Shown: positions 33,447 to 43,127 of the stretch, one piece after another | Position numbering within the stretch: the first letter of the stretch is position 1 | How the letters are laid out: the number at the start of each line of letters is the position of its first letter | Origin: DATCDE01 sp038252405 | GTDB taxonomy: Bacteria; Actinomycetota; Actinomycetes; Prado026 | DNA length: 64,000 nt | Assembly: GCA_038252405.1 (NCBI GenBank) | Contig: JBBSAJ010000006.1 | Location: 1 to 64,000 of the forward strand | Direction: 5' to 3' | The notes under the pieces: model-generated | What the model was told of the DNA's origin: nothing | Seen by the model: only the letters and a program-made list of their open reading frames with translations | Databases searched by the model: none | Position numbers and translations under genes: made by a program

Positions 33447-36400
33447 CCGAGCCGAGCACCCACCCAGCGACGGGCACCGACGGGTCGCTGGTCGAGGCCC
33501 TGCTCCGCGGGCGGCGGCTGCTCCAGCGTGCCGCCATCTCCCCCGACCTGCGCACGATCACCAAGGAGGGCGGCCGCAGCGCCGACGTCTTCTACCGTGA
33601 CCGCTGGAGCCACGACAAGATCGTCCGCTCCACCCATGGGGTCAACTGCACGGGCTCGTGCTCGTGGAAGGTGTACGTCAAGGACGGGATCATCACCTGG
33701 GAGACCCAGGAGACCGACTATCCGTCGGTCGGTCCGGACTCGCCGGAGTATGAGCCGCGCGGCTGCCCGCGGGGGGCGGCGTTCTCCTGGTACACCTACT
33801 CCCCCACCCGGGTCCGCTACCCGTACGTCCGCGGCGTCCTGGTCGAGATGTTCCGCGAGGCCAAGGCCCGCCTCGGCGACCCCGTCGCGGCGTGGGCCGA
33901 CGTCGTCGGCGACCCGGAGCGCCGCCGGACGTACATGAAGGCACGCGGCAAGGGCGGCCTGGTGCGGGTGCGGTGGGAGGAGGCCCTGGAGATCGTGGCC
34001 GCTGCCCAGGTGCACACCATCAAGACCTGGGGCCCGGACCGCATCGCCGGCTTCTCCCCCATCCCGGCCATGTCGATGGCCTCGCACGCGGCCGGCGCGC
34101 GGTACACCAGCCTGCTCGGCGGCAGCATGATCTCCTTCTACGACTGGTACGCCGACCTGCCGATCGCCTCCCCGCAGGTCTTCGGCGACCAGACCGACGT
34201 GCCGGAGTCGGCGGACTGGTGGAACGCCTCATACCTGATCATGTGGGGCTCCAACATCCCGGTCACCCGCACCCCGGACGCGCACTTCATGACCGAGGCC
34301 CGCTACAGGGGGCAGAAGGTCGTGGTGGTCAGCCCGGACTACGCCGACAACACCAAGTTCGCCGACGAGTGGCTGGCCGCGCACCCCGGCACCGACGGTG
34401 CCCTGGCCATGGCCATGGGGCACGTGCTGCTCAAGGAGTTCTTCGTCGACCGCCAGGTCCCGCGGTTCCAGGACTACGTGAAGACCTACACCGACCTGCC
34501 CTTCCTCATCTCCCTGCGGGAGCGTCCGGAGGCGCCCGGCAGCTACCTGCCGGACCGGTTCCTCACCTCGGCCGACCTCGGCCACGACGCCGAGGGCGCG
34601 GCGTGGCGCACCGTGCTGCTGGACGCGGCGTCCGGCCAGCCGGTGGTGCCCAACGGCACCCTCGGCGACCGCTACACCGACTCCGGCCAGGGCCGGTGGA
34701 ACCTCGACCTCGACGGCGTCGACCCGCTGCTGTCCCTCCACGCGGACGGCGGCCAGTCGGTGGCCGTCGACCTGCCGCGCTTCGACGTGGGCGACGGCGA
34801 GGGCGGCTCGTCGCTGCGCCGCGGGGTACCGGTCCGCGAGGTGGCCGGGCGGCTGGTCACCACGGTCTACGACCTGCTGCTCGCCCAGTACGGCGTGGGC
34901 CGTCCGGGGCTCCCGGGTGACTGGCCACAGGGCTACGACGACCCCCAGCCGTACACCCCGGCCTGGCAGGAGGAGATCACCTCGGTGCCCGCGACGGCGG
35001 TGGCCCGGATCGCCCGGGAGTTCGCCGACAACGCCGAGCGCTCCGGTGGCCGGTCCATGATCGCCATGGGTGCCGGGACGAACCACTGGTTCCACTCCGA
35101 CCAGATCTACCGGGCGATGCTCGCGCTCACCACCCTGACCGGCTGCCAGGGCGTCAACGGCGGCGGCTGGGCGCACTACGTCGGGCAGGAGAAGGTTCGC
35201 CCGTTCACCGGCTGGGCCCAGCTCGCGTTCGCCCTCGACTGGGTGCGCCCGCCGCGGCAGATGGCCGGGACGGCGTACTGGTACCTGGCCACCGACCAGT
35301 GGCGCTACGACGGGTTCGGCGCCGACGAGCTGGCCACCCCGCTCGGCAGGGGCCTGTTCAAGGGCAAGGCGCTCGCCGACACCCTCGCCCAGTCGGCCCG
35401 GCTCGGCTGGCTGCCGTCCTACCCCACCTTCGACCGCAACCCGCTGGACCTCGTGACCGAGGCGGAGGCCGCGGGCCAGGAGCCGTCGGCCCACGTCGTC
35501 GAGCAGCTGAAGGCCGGCACGCTGAAGTTCGCCTGCGAGGACCCGGACTCCCCCGCGAACTTCCCGCGGGTGCTCACCGTGTGGCGGGCCAACCTGCTCG
35601 GCTCGTCCGGCAAGGGCAACGAGTACTTCCTGCGGCACCTGCTGGGCACCGACGGCGCGGTGCGTGCCGAACCCACGCCGGAGGGCATGCGCCCGGCGGA
35701 GGTGGTCTGGCACGACGAGGCGCCGGAGGGGAAGCTCGACCTGCTCGTCTCGCTGGACTTCCGGATGACCTCGACCGGGCTGTTCTCCGACGTGCTGCTG
35801 CCGGCGGCCACCTGGTATGAGAAGGAGGACCTGTCGTCCACCGACATGCACCCCTTCGTGCACGCGTTCAGCGCCGCGATCAGCCCACCGTGGGAGACGC
35901 GCAGCGACTACGACACGTTCATCTCCATGGCGAGGGCCTTCAGCCCACTCGCCGCCCGGCACCTGGGCGTGCGCAAGGACCTGGTGGCCACGCCGCTGCT
36001 GCACGACACCCCCGGTGAGACGGCGCAGCCGGGCGGCCGGGTGCTGGACTGGAAGTACGGCGAGTGCGACCCGGTGCCCGGCAAGACGATGCCCAACCTG
36101 GCCGTCGTCGAGCGGGACTTCGGGGCGGTGGCCGAGCAGATGGTCGCGCTCGGCCCGAAGATCGACACCCTGGGTACCACCGTCAAGGACGTCACCCTGC
36201 ACCCCGAGCGGGAGGTCGAGTACCTCAAGCGGGTCTGCGGCACGGTCCGCGAGGGGGTCGCCGAGGGGCGTCCGTCGCTGGCGCACGCCCGGCAGGCCTG
36301 CGAGACGATCCTCGCGCTGTCCGGTACCACGAACGGCCACCTCGCCACGGCCGGCTTCGAGGTGCTCGAGCAGCGCACCGGACGCCGGCTCGCGGACCTG

Positions 36401-37144
36401 GCCAGCGACCACGAGGGCCGGCAGATCACCTTCGCGGACACGCAGTCCCGGCCACAGCCGGTCATCACCTCGCACGAATGGTCCGGCAGTGAGCACGGCG
36501 GGCGTCGCTACTCGCCGTTCACCATCAATGTCGAGCGGCTCAAGCCCTGGCACACCCTCACCGGGCGGCAGCACTTCTTCCTCGACCACGACTGGATGGC
36601 CGAGCTGGGCGAGCAGCTTCCGGTCTACCGGCCGCCGCTCAACATGCACCGCATCTTCGGCCCGCAGGGCACCGGCGACGGCCAGCTCGAGGTGACGGTC
36701 CGCTACCTGACGCCGCACTCCAAATGGTCGATCCACTCGGAGTACCAGGACAACCTGTTCATGCTCAGCCTGTCCCGCGGCGGCCCGGACCTGTGGATGA
36801 GCCAGCAGGACGCCGCGAAGATCGGCGTGAAGGACAACGACTGGATCGAGGCGTTCAACCGCAACGGCGTGGTCGTGGCCAGGGCGGTGGTCAGCCACCG
36901 GATGCCCGAGGGCACGGTCTTCATGTACCACGCGAAGGACCGGACCATCGACGTGCCGAAGTCGGAGGTGAGCGGCCGGCGTGGCGGGATCCACAACGCG
37001 CTGACCCGGCTGCTGATCAAGCCCAGCCACCTCATCGGCGGCTACGCGCAGCTGTCCTACGGGTTCAACTACTACGGGCCCACCGGCAACCAGCGCGACG
37101 AGGTCACCGTCATCCGCCGCCGCTCGCAGGAGGTCGAGTACTGA
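33443..37144 (+). CDS. narG: Respiratory nitrate reductase alpha subunit
   Basis: A 1233-residue molybdenum enzyme, full family length. The FS0 iron-sulfur ligands are in STHGVNCTGSCSWKVYVKDG (His, two Cys) with the further Cys in EYEPRGCPRG. The Mo-coordinating Asp lies in SFYDWYADLPIASPQ, followed by the characteristic QTDVPESADWWNASYLIMWG and TRTPDAHF. It reduces nitrate to nitrite at the inner face of the membrane, receiving electrons through NarH and NarI. There is no Tat signal, as expected for cytoplasm-facing NarG. GTG 33443 follows AGGAGAG by 4 nt and overlaps the regulator stop. Confidence 0.97.
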   Translation: MTEPSTHPATGTDGSLVEALLRGRRLLQRAAISPDLRTITKEGGRSADVFYRDRWSHDKIVRSTHGVNCTGSCSWKVYVKDGIITWETQETDYPSVGPDSPEYEPRGCPRGAAFSWYTYSPTRVRYPYVRGVLVEMFREAKARLGDPVAAWADVVGDPERRRTYMKARGKGGLVRVRWEEALEIVAAAQVHTIKTWGPDRIAGFSPIPAMSMASHAAGARYTSLLGGSMISFYDWYADLPIASPQVFGDQTDVPESADWWNASYLIMWGSNIPVTRTPDAHFMTEARYRGQKVVVVSPDYADNTKFADEWLAAHPGTDGALAMAMGHVLLKEFFVDRQVPRFQDYVKTYTDLPFLISLRERPEAPGSYLPDRFLTSADLGHDAEGAAWRTVLLDAASGQPVVPNGTLGDRYTDSGQGRWNLDLDGVDPLLSLHADGGQSVAVDLPRFDVGDGEGGSSLRRGVPVREVAGRLVTTVYDLLLAQYGVGRPGLPGDWPQGYDDPQPYTPAWQEEITSVPATAVARIAREFADNAERSGGRSMIAMGAGTNHWFHSDQIYRAMLALTTLTGCQGVNGGGWAHYVGQEKVRPFTGWAQLAFALDWVRPPRQMAGTAYWYLATDQWRYDGFGADELATPLGRGLFKGKALADTLAQSARLGWLPSYPTFDRNPLDLVTEAEAAGQEPSAHVVEQLKAGTLKFACEDPDSPANFPRVLTVWRANLLGSSGKGNEYFLRHLLGTDGAVRAEPTPEGMRPAEVVWHDEAPEGKLDLLVSLDFRMTSTGLFSDVLLPAATWYEKEDLSSTDMHPFVHAFSAAISPPWETRSDYDTFISMARAFSPLAARHLGVRKDLVATPLLHDTPGETAQPGGRVLDWKYGECDPVPGKTMPNLAVVERDFGAVAEQMVALGPKIDTLGTTVKDVTLHPEREVEYLKRVCGTVREGVAEGRPSLAHARQACETILALSGTTNGHLATAGFEVLEQRTGRRLADLASDHEGRQITFADTQSRPQPVITSHEWSGSEHGGRRYSPFTINVERLKPWHTLTGRQHFFLDHDWMAELGEQLPVYRPPLNMHRIFGPQGTGDGQLEVTVRYLTPHSKWSIHSEYQDNLFMLSLSRGGPDLWMSQQDAAKIGVKDNDWIEAFNRNGVVVARAVVSHRMPEGTVFMYHAKDRTIDVPKSEVSGRRGGIHNALTRLLIKPSHLIGGYAQLSYGFNYYGPTGNQRDEVTVIRRRSQEVEY

Positions 37145-38823
37145 TGCGCGTCATGGCCCAGCTGGGCATGGTCATGAACCTCGACAAGTGCATCGGCTGC
37201 CACACCTGCTCGGTCACCTGCAAGCAGGCGTGGACCAACCGGACCGGCGTCGAGTACGTGTGGTTCAACAACGTGGAGACCCGGCCCGGTCTGGGCTACC
37301 CCCGGGCTCATGAGGACCAGGACAGGTGGGAGGGCGGCTGGGTCCGCACCCGGCGGGGCCGGCTCAAGCTGCGGGCCGGCGGGCGGGGGAAGCGGCTGCT
37401 GCGCATCTTCAGCAACCCCAAGCTGCCGGGCCTGGCGGACTACTACGAGCCGTGGACCTACGAGTACGACACCCTCCTGAACGCCCCGGCGCAGGCCGAC
37501 GTCCCGGTGGCCCGGCCGAAGTCCCTCATCACCGGCCGGCCGATGCAGATCCGCTGGTCGGCGAACTGGGACGACGACCTCGGGGGCGCCCCCGAGCACG
37601 CTCCCGGGGACCCGGTGCTGAAGAAGCTGGGCGACAAGGTCAAGCTCGAGTTCGAGAAGACCTTCATGTTCCACCTGCCGCGCATCTGCGAGCACTGTCT
37701 CAACCCGGCCTGCGTGGCCAGCTGCCCCTCGGGGGCGATGTACAAGCGGGCCGAGGACGGCATCGTGCTGGTCGACCAGGACGGCTGCCGCGGCTGGCGG
37801 ATGTGCGTCACGGGCTGCCCCTACAAGAAGGTGTACTTCAACCACCGCACCGGCAAGGCGGAGAAGTGCACGTTCTGCTACCCGCGGGTGGAGGCCGGCC
37901 AGCCGACCGTGTGCGCCGAGACCTGCGTGGGCCGGCTGCGCTACATCGGGCTGTTCCTCTACGACGCCGACCGGGTGCTCGAGGCTGCGTCGGTCGAGGA
38001 CGAGCACGACCTGCTCGAGGCGCAGCGGTCGGTGATCCTCGACCCGGACGACCCGGCCGTGGTCGAGGCGGCCCGGGCCAACGGCATCGCCGAGGACTGG
38101 ATCGAGGCGGCCCAGCGATCTCCGGTCTACGCCCTGACCAACCGCTACCGGATCGCGCTGCCGCTGCACCCGGAGTACCGGACCATGCCGATGGTCTGGT
38201 ACATCCCGCCGCTGTCTCCCGTGGTGGACGTCGTGCGGGACACCGGCTTCGATGGCGAGGACGAGAACACCCTGTTCGCCGCCATCGAGGCGCTGCGGAT
38301 CCCGGTCGAGTACCTCGCGGAGGTCTTCACCGCGGGCGACCCGGAGCCGGTGCAGCACAGCCTGCGGATGCTGGCTGCGATGCGCGCCTACATGCGCCGC
38401 ATCAACCTCGGCGAGGAGCGCGACGAGGCGATCGCCGAGGCCGTCGGGATGACCGGCCGTACCATCGAGGAGCTGTACCGCCTGCTGGCGATCGCCAAGT
38501 ACGAGGACCGCTACGTCATCCCGGCGGCCCACGTCGAGGCGGGCCGGGCGTTGGACGAGATGGCCGGCTGCAGCCTGGACTACAGCGGCGGCCCGGGGAT
38601 GGGCGGCATGGGTCCGTTCGGTGAGGTGGGCGGCACCCCGGCGTCGGTCGAGACCTTCCAGCTGACCAAGCAGCGGGCCGAGTCCGACCGCTACGACGAC
38701 CTGCCGGAGGGTCGGGCCGCCGTGGACCTGCTCACCTGGACGGGCGGTGAGCCCCCGGCCGGGCTGTTCCCGCCGAAGGCAAGCCCCGGGCCGGACGAGT
38801 CCGACGAGGAGCAGCCGACATGA
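37144..38823 (+). CDS. narH: Respiratory nitrate reductase beta subunit
   Basis: A 559-residue iron-sulfur protein. The four cysteine groups are CIGCHTCSVTCK, CEHCLNPACVASCPSGAMYK, CRGWRMCVTGCPYKK (Trp replaces one Cys, as in the [3Fe-4S] cluster of NarH) and CTFCYPRVEAGQPTVCAETC. It carries electrons from NarI to NarG. The long C-terminal part (RIALPLHPEYRTMPMVWYIP and later helices) is standard. ATG 37144 overlaps the narG stop by one base (TGATG). The tail is slightly longer than in E. coli and Pro/Asp-rich. Confidence 0.97.
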   Translation: MRVMAQLGMVMNLDKCIGCHTCSVTCKQAWTNRTGVEYVWFNNVETRPGLGYPRAHEDQDRWEGGWVRTRRGRLKLRAGGRGKRLLRIFSNPKLPGLADYYEPWTYEYDTLLNAPAQADVPVARPKSLITGRPMQIRWSANWDDDLGGAPEHAPGDPVLKKLGDKVKLEFEKTFMFHLPRICEHCLNPACVASCPSGAMYKRAEDGIVLVDQDGCRGWRMCVTGCPYKKVYFNHRTGKAEKCTFCYPRVEAGQPTVCAETCVGRLRYIGLFLYDADRVLEAASVEDEHDLLEAQRSVILDPDDPAVVEAARANGIAEDWIEAAQRSPVYALTNRYRIALPLHPEYRTMPMVWYIPPLSPVVDVVRDTGFDGEDENTLFAAIEALRIPVEYLAEVFTAGDPEPVQHSLRMLAAMRAYMRRINLGEERDEAIAEAVGMTGRTIEELYRLLAIAKYEDRYVIPAAHVEAGRALDEMAGCSLDYSGGPGMGGMGPFGEVGGTPASVETFQLTKQRAESDRYDDLPEGRAAVDLLTWTGGEPPAGLFPPKASPGPDESDEEQPT

Positions 38824-39455
38824 GCGCCCCGCTGTCCCCGCGGCAGCGCAGCCTGGTCTTCGCCTCGGCCGCCCTGCTGCTCCGCTACCCGGACGAGCAG
38901 CTGCTGGAGCGGCTGCCGCTGCTCCGGCAGGCCGCCGACCGGCTGCCGCCGTCCGCGGGCGCCCCACTGGCCGGCTTCCTCGACCAGATGGCCGCCACCC
39001 CACTCATCGACCTGCAGGCCCGTTACGTGGCCACCTTCGACCTCAAGCGGCGCCACTGTCTGTACCTGACCTACTACCTCAACGGCGACACCCGGCGGCG
39101 CGGCATGGCGTTGTGGCGGTTCCAGGATGCCTACCGCAGCCGTGGCTTCGCGGTGGACGCCGGCGAGCTGCCCGACTTCCTGCCGGTGGTCCTCGAGCTG
39201 GCCGCGTCCGGCCAGGAGGACCTGGCGCTCGCGTTGCTGCTGGAGCACCGCTCCGGGCTGGAGGTGCTGGGGCACTCGCTGCAGGAGACGACGTCGCCCT
39301 ACGCCGCCGTGGTCGGCGTGCTCAGCGCGGCGCTCCCGGACCCGACCCCCGAGGTCCTGGCCGCCGCCGCCACGCTCGCCACCGAGGGCCCCCCCGACGA
39401 GCAGGTCGGCCTGGAACCGTTCTTCGCCGTGGAGACCCTGGGGGTGCGGTCGTGA
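38820..39455 (+). CDS. narJ: Nitrate reductase assembly chaperone
   Basis: A 211-residue cytoplasmic chaperone of the NarJ/TorD class, needed for molybdenum-cofactor insertion in NarG and docking of the enzyme to NarI. Signatures are SLVFASAALLLRYPDEQLLE, QARYVATFDLKRRHCLYLTY and the GDTRRRGMALWRFQDAYRSR segment. ATG 38820 overlaps the narH stop (ATGA). Confidence 0.95.
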   Translation: MSAPLSPRQRSLVFASAALLLRYPDEQLLERLPLLRQAADRLPPSAGAPLAGFLDQMAATPLIDLQARYVATFDLKRRHCLYLTYYLNGDTRRRGMALWRFQDAYRSRGFAVDAGELPDFLPVVLELAASGQEDLALALLLEHRSGLEVLGHSLQETTSPYAAVVGVLSAALPDPTPEVLAAAATLATEGPPDEQVGLEPFFAVETLGVRS

Positions 39456-40174
39456 ACACGCTGCTGTGGGGGGTCATCCCCTACGTCGCCCTGACGTCGT
39501 TCGTGGTGGGGCACTTCTGGCGCTACCGCTACGACCGTTTCGGCTGGACGACCCGCTCCTCCCAGATGTACGAGAGCCGGCTGCTGGCCTGGGGCGGCCC
39601 GCTGTTCCACTTCGGCATCCTGGGCGTCCTGGTCGGGCACTTCGTCGGGCTGGTCGTCCCCGCGTCGTGGACCGATGCCCTCGGCATCTCCGAGCACACC
39701 TACCACCTGGTCGCCGTCACCGGCGGCACGGTCACGGGCCTGATGACCGTCGTGGGCCTGGCCCTGTTGGTCTACCGGCGGCGCACCACGCTGTCGGTGT
39801 TCCGCGCCACCACCCGGATGGACAAGACCATGTACGCCGTCCTCGGCGCGGTCATCGTGGTCGGCACCTACAACACCATCGCGGTCAACCTGCTCGGCTC
39901 GGGACACGACTACCGAGCGGACGTCGCGGTGTGGTTCCGCAGCGTCTTCTGGTTCCGGCCGGACGTCGCCCTGATGACCAGCGCGCCAGCGACCTTCCAG
40001 CTGCACGCGCTGCTGGGTTTCGTGCTCATCGGGCTGTGGCCGTTCACCCGGCTGGTGCACGTGTTCAGCGCACCCGTCGGATACGTCGCCCGCCCCTACA
40101 TCGTCTACCGCACCCGCGACGCTGTCGGGGCCGCACGGGCCCCGCGGCGCGGCTGGGAGCGGATCGACACGTGA
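39452..40174 (+). CDS. narI: Respiratory nitrate reductase gamma subunit (cytochrome b)
   Basis: A 240-residue protein with five membrane helices carrying two b hemes. The heme histidines appear as two pairs: FHFGILGVLVGHFVG (10 residues apart) and FQLHALLGFVLIGLWPFTRL then VH (18 apart), the same spacing as His56/66 and His187/205 in E. coli NarI. It oxidises quinol and passes electrons to NarH. GTG 39452 overlaps the narJ stop (GTGA). It is the last intact gene of the nar operon. Confidence 0.96.
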   Translation: MNTLLWGVIPYVALTSFVVGHFWRYRYDRFGWTTRSSQMYESRLLAWGGPLFHFGILGVLVGHFVGLVVPASWTDALGISEHTYHLVAVTGGTVTGLMTVVGLALLVYRRRTTLSVFRATTRMDKTMYAVLGAVIVVGTYNTIAVNLLGSGHDYRADVAVWFRSVFWFRPDVALMTSAPATFQLHALLGFVLIGLWPFTRLVHVFSAPVGYVARPYIVYRTRDAVGAARAPRRGWERIDT

Positions 40175-40224
40175 GCGGGAGTCGGCGGCGGGTTCGCCCG
40201 GGCGTGGGTTGAACCGGACCTGAC

Positions 40225-41221
40225 GTGTCCCGCCGCGCACGGACGGCCGCCGTGAGTGCTGCGATGGCCGGGCTCAGCCCGGGCTACTTCGCGCTGGTGA
40301 TGGCAACAGGGATCGTCTCCGTGGGGCTGAACGACGTCGGCCTGACGGCGCCCTCGCGAGCCCTGTTGTGGGCCGCGGCGGCGAGCTACGCGATCCTCGT
40401 CGTCCTCACCGCGATCGCGTCGTCCGCTTCCCCGACCGGGTGAGGGCGGATTTCGCCGACCCTCGCCGGGGCTTCGGGTTCTTCACGTTCGTGGCCGGTA
40501 GCAACGTCCTGGGCACCCGGCTGGCCGTGGACGGCCACGTCGGCATCGCCCTCGCACTGCTCGGTGTCGGCGGGCTCGCCTGGCTGCTACTTGGCTACGT
40601 GGTTCCCTGGACGGCTGTGCTCGGCCGCGCCGAACGACCGGTACTCGTCGGCGCGAACGGGACCTGGTTCATCTGGGTCGTCGCGAGCTGGCGCTGCTCG
40701 CCGTGTTCTCCTGGTCGGTGGGGGTGTTCCTGTACGGCGGCGTCGGCACCCTCGTCGCGGGCCGGCTGCTGCTCTACCCCGTGCGTCCCGGCGACCTGTC
40801 GCCGCCCTACTGGGTCGCCATGGGTGCGACCGCGATCACCGTCCTGGCCGGCGCCGGGATCGTGCAGATGGCGGACGCCCCGATGGTCGAGGTCACCAGG
40901 GGGCTCGTGGCCGGAGCGTCCGCGCTGTTCTGGGCGTTCGGGACGTGGCTGATCCCGGCTCTCGTGGCAGCCGGCTGGTGGCGGCACGTCCGGCACCGGG
41001 TACCGCTGCGCTACGAGGCGGCCCTGTGGAGCATGGTCTTCCCGCTGGGGATGCACGCGGTAGCCGGTCAGTTCATCGGCCGCGCCGACCACCTGCCCCT
41101 GGTGGCGTTCGTCGGCCACCAGGAGCTCTGGGTCGCTGCAGCCGTGTGGGCGCTGACGTTCGCGGCGATGCTCGCGCACCTGACCCGCACGATCGTGGTG
41201 GCGGCGACCCCGGTGGCCTGA
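40225..41221 (+). pseudogene. TDT-family (TehA/SLAC1-like) transporter gene with two frame breaks
   Basis: Three successive frames encode parts of one membrane protein. Frame one (from GTG 40225) reads GLSPGYFALVMATGIVSVGL; frame two, from about 40410, reads VVRFPDRVRADFADPRRGFG and NGTWFIWVVAS; frame three, from about 40690, reads ELALLAVFSWSVGVFLYGGV to the end, including ADHLPLVAFVGHQELWV. At the second break the residues expected between WVVAS and ELALL are missing, so a small deletion as well as a frameshift occurred. TDT proteins move dicarboxylates, tellurite, sulfite or anions. The gene is in the same direction as narI and 50 bp downstream, and appears inactive. Confidence 0.82.
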
Positions 41222-41225
41222 CGGT

Positions 41226-42227
41226 CTACTTCGTGGTGGGCAGGCCGGCCTGCTCCCAGGCGGTGATGCCGCCCTGGACGTCGTAGACGTGCTTGAAGCC
41301 CATCGAGTTCATCAGCTCGGTGGCCTGGCCGCTCCGGCTGCCGGTGCGGCAGTAGACCAGGTAGGTCTTGTCCTTGTTCAGCTTCGACAGCTGCGCGGCG
41401 AAGTCGGATGCCTCGAAGTCGACGTTGGTGGCCTCCGGGATGTGGCCGCCGGCGAACTCGGCCGGGGTGCGGACGTCGAGGACGACGAAGTCGGGGTTGC
41501 TGGCGTTGTTGCGCAGCAGCTCGTAGGCCCCCTGCGGGATGACCGGGATGACGGGGGCGGACAACGTGGCGGAGTCGGCCGCCTTGACGTCGATGCCGAA
41601 GTCGGTCTTGAGCCGCTCCTCCAGCTGCGCCTGCGTGAGCATCCCGGGCGAGAAGTCGACCTGCTTGCCCGTCTTGTCGTAGAAGGCCGTGACCGGCAGG
41701 CCCTGCGTCCCGTACGTCGACCACAGGTCCGAGGCCGGTGCGGCGCCGATGTCCTTCGCCAGCGAGAAGCCGGCCCCGCTCAGCGAGAAGCGCTTGGCCA
41801 TGGCCGCGCCGTCCCCGGTCTCGCTGGTGTTGACGCCGATGAAGTCGACCTGGCCCTTGGTCGCCTTGGCCACCTCGACGAAGCCGGGCAGCTCCTCGTT
41901 GCAGTACACGCACCAGGACGCGAAGAAGTTGACCACGACCGGGCGCCCGACGTGGTCGGCCAGCCGGACGTGACCCGTACCGGTGAGCGCGGGCAGGTCG
42001 AAGGCGGTCTTGTCGGCGCGGTAGCCGGCGGCCGTGGTGGTCGCCGGCGAAGTGCCGGTGCCGCTGCCGAGCGCCATCGCGGCGACTCCGCCGAACAGGG
42101 CCACCGCGGCCACCACGACCCCGCTGGCGATCCAGCGCCGTCGGGTCTGCTCCCTGGCGGCCTCACGGGCCCGACGGCTGTTCGCCGACCGCTCGTTGCC
42201 GGAGCGCGGTGTGGTCTTCGTGGTCAC
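41226..42227 (-). CDS. Membrane-anchored TlpA-like thioredoxin fused to a rhodanese domain
   Basis: A 333-residue extracytoplasmic protein. A signal anchor (RRWIASGVVVAAVALFGGVA, about residues 30-52) is followed by a TlpA/ResA domain with VVNFFASWCVYCNEELPGF (redox CxxC) and GLPVTAFYDKTGK, then, from about residue 235, a rhodanese domain: VVLDVRTPAEFAGGHIPEAT and the active-site loop VYCRTGSRSGQA. It would reduce disulfides or persulfides outside the membrane, with electrons from CcdA encoded just upstream (15 bp gap, same strand). The fusion of both domains is less common than the separate proteins. Confidence 0.92.
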   Translation of the reverse strand: MTTKTTPRSGNERSANSRRAREAAREQTRRRWIASGVVVAAVALFGGVAAMALGSGTGTSPATTTAAGYRADKTAFDLPALTGTGHVRLADHVGRPVVVNFFASWCVYCNEELPGFVEVAKATKGQVDFIGVNTSETGDGAAMAKRFSLSGAGFSLAKDIGAAPASDLWSTYGTQGLPVTAFYDKTGKQVDFSPGMLTQAQLEERLKTDFGIDVKAADSATLSAPVIPVIPQGAYELLRNNASNPDFVVLDVRTPAEFAGGHIPEATNVDFEASDFAAQLSKLNKDKTYLVYCRTGSRSGQATELMNSMGFKHVYDVQGGITAWEQAGLPTTK

Positions 42228-42242
42228 TGGCAGTTCCCTTTC

Positions 42243-43001
42243 CTACCCGAGGTGGAGGAGGCCACCGAGTCCGACGGCGGCCAAGGTGTTCTGGACGGCG
42301 GTGGTGACGAGCTGCATGCGGTTGAGGGCGAGCAGGATCCCGAAGAGCCCCAGCAGGACGGCCGACGTGGCGGTGAGCGCGGTGAAGTGGCGCTTGACGA
42401 AGCCGAAGCCGCCGGACATCCGGTCGAGCGCCAGCGCCGCAGCCAGGAACGGCACGGCCAGGCCGGCCGAGTACGCCAGCAGCAGCAGGGCCCCGCGCCC
42501 GGCTTGGCCGGTGCTCGCGGCCAGCGCGAGCACGCTGGTGAGCACCGGGCCGATGCACGGCGTCCAGCCGAACCCGAACGCGACGCCGGCCACCGGCGCG
42601 GCCAGCGGCCCGAACCGGTCCAGCTTCGGGTGCCAGCGCTTCTCCTGGTACAGCCACGGGGATCGCAGGATCAGCGACGCCCCGAGGAACAGGGCCATGG
42701 CCAGCACCACCAGGCCGGAGAGCCGGGTGAGCATCAGCCGGTTGCTGGCCAGCGCCTGTCCGGCCGCGGTCACCGACAGACCGAGCAGCACGAAGACCAC
42801 CGTGAAGCCGAGCACGAAGCCGCCGGCCGTGGCGAGCACCCGGCGCAGCCGACGGCGACCACCATCGGCGATGGTGTTGCTGTTCAGCCCGGTGACCACG
42901 GACAGGTACGCCGGGACCAGAGGCAGCACGCAGGGCGACGCGAAGGAGACCAGGCCGCCGGCGAAGGCGGCGGCGACAGTGATCTCGATGGCCGTCGACA
43001 C
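42243..43001 (-). CDS. ccdA: Cytochrome c biogenesis protein CcdA (thiol-disulfide electron carrier)
   Basis: A 252-residue protein with six membrane helices. The redox cysteines are in SFASPCVLPLVPAYL and FGFGWTPCIGPVLTSVLAL, the two conserved Cys of the CcdA/DsbD core. It moves reducing equivalents from cytoplasmic thioredoxin to outer partners, here most likely the TlpA-rhodanese protein encoded downstream. GTG 43001 follows GGGAGGTG. The upstream region holds an 18-bp near-palindrome of the CsoR/CstR operator type. Confidence 0.93.
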   Translation of the reverse strand: MSTAIEITVAAAFAGGLVSFASPCVLPLVPAYLSVVTGLNSNTIADGGRRRLRRVLATAGGFVLGFTVVFVLLGLSVTAAGQALASNRLMLTRLSGLVVLAMALFLGASLILRSPWLYQEKRWHPKLDRFGPLAAPVAGVAFGFGWTPCIGPVLTSVLALAASTGQAGRGALLLLAYSAGLAVPFLAAALALDRMSGGFGFVKRHFTALTATSAVLLGLFGILLALNRMQLVTTAVQNTLAAVGLGGLLHLG

Positions 43002-43032
43002 GGGTGCACACCTCCCTGATGAACCCCACGAG

Positions 43033-43050
43033 GATACCCCCGGGTGTATC
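43033..43050. promoter_or_regulatory. CsoR/CstR-like operator upstream of ccdA
   Basis: GATACCCCCGGGTGTATC is an 18-bp palindrome with a single mismatched pair. The form TAC plus G/C tract plus GTA matches operators of the CsoR/RcnR/CstR family as known from copper and persulfide sensors. It lies 32 nt upstream of the ccdA start. No csoR/cstR gene is in the window, so the regulator would be encoded elsewhere. Confidence 0.55.
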
Positions 43051-43127
43051 TGTCGGCCGACCCCGCGTGGCAACGGCGCGGCGTTTGTGTCAAGGGCCTT
43101 GCGACAGGTATCTTGGTGATTTGCCAA

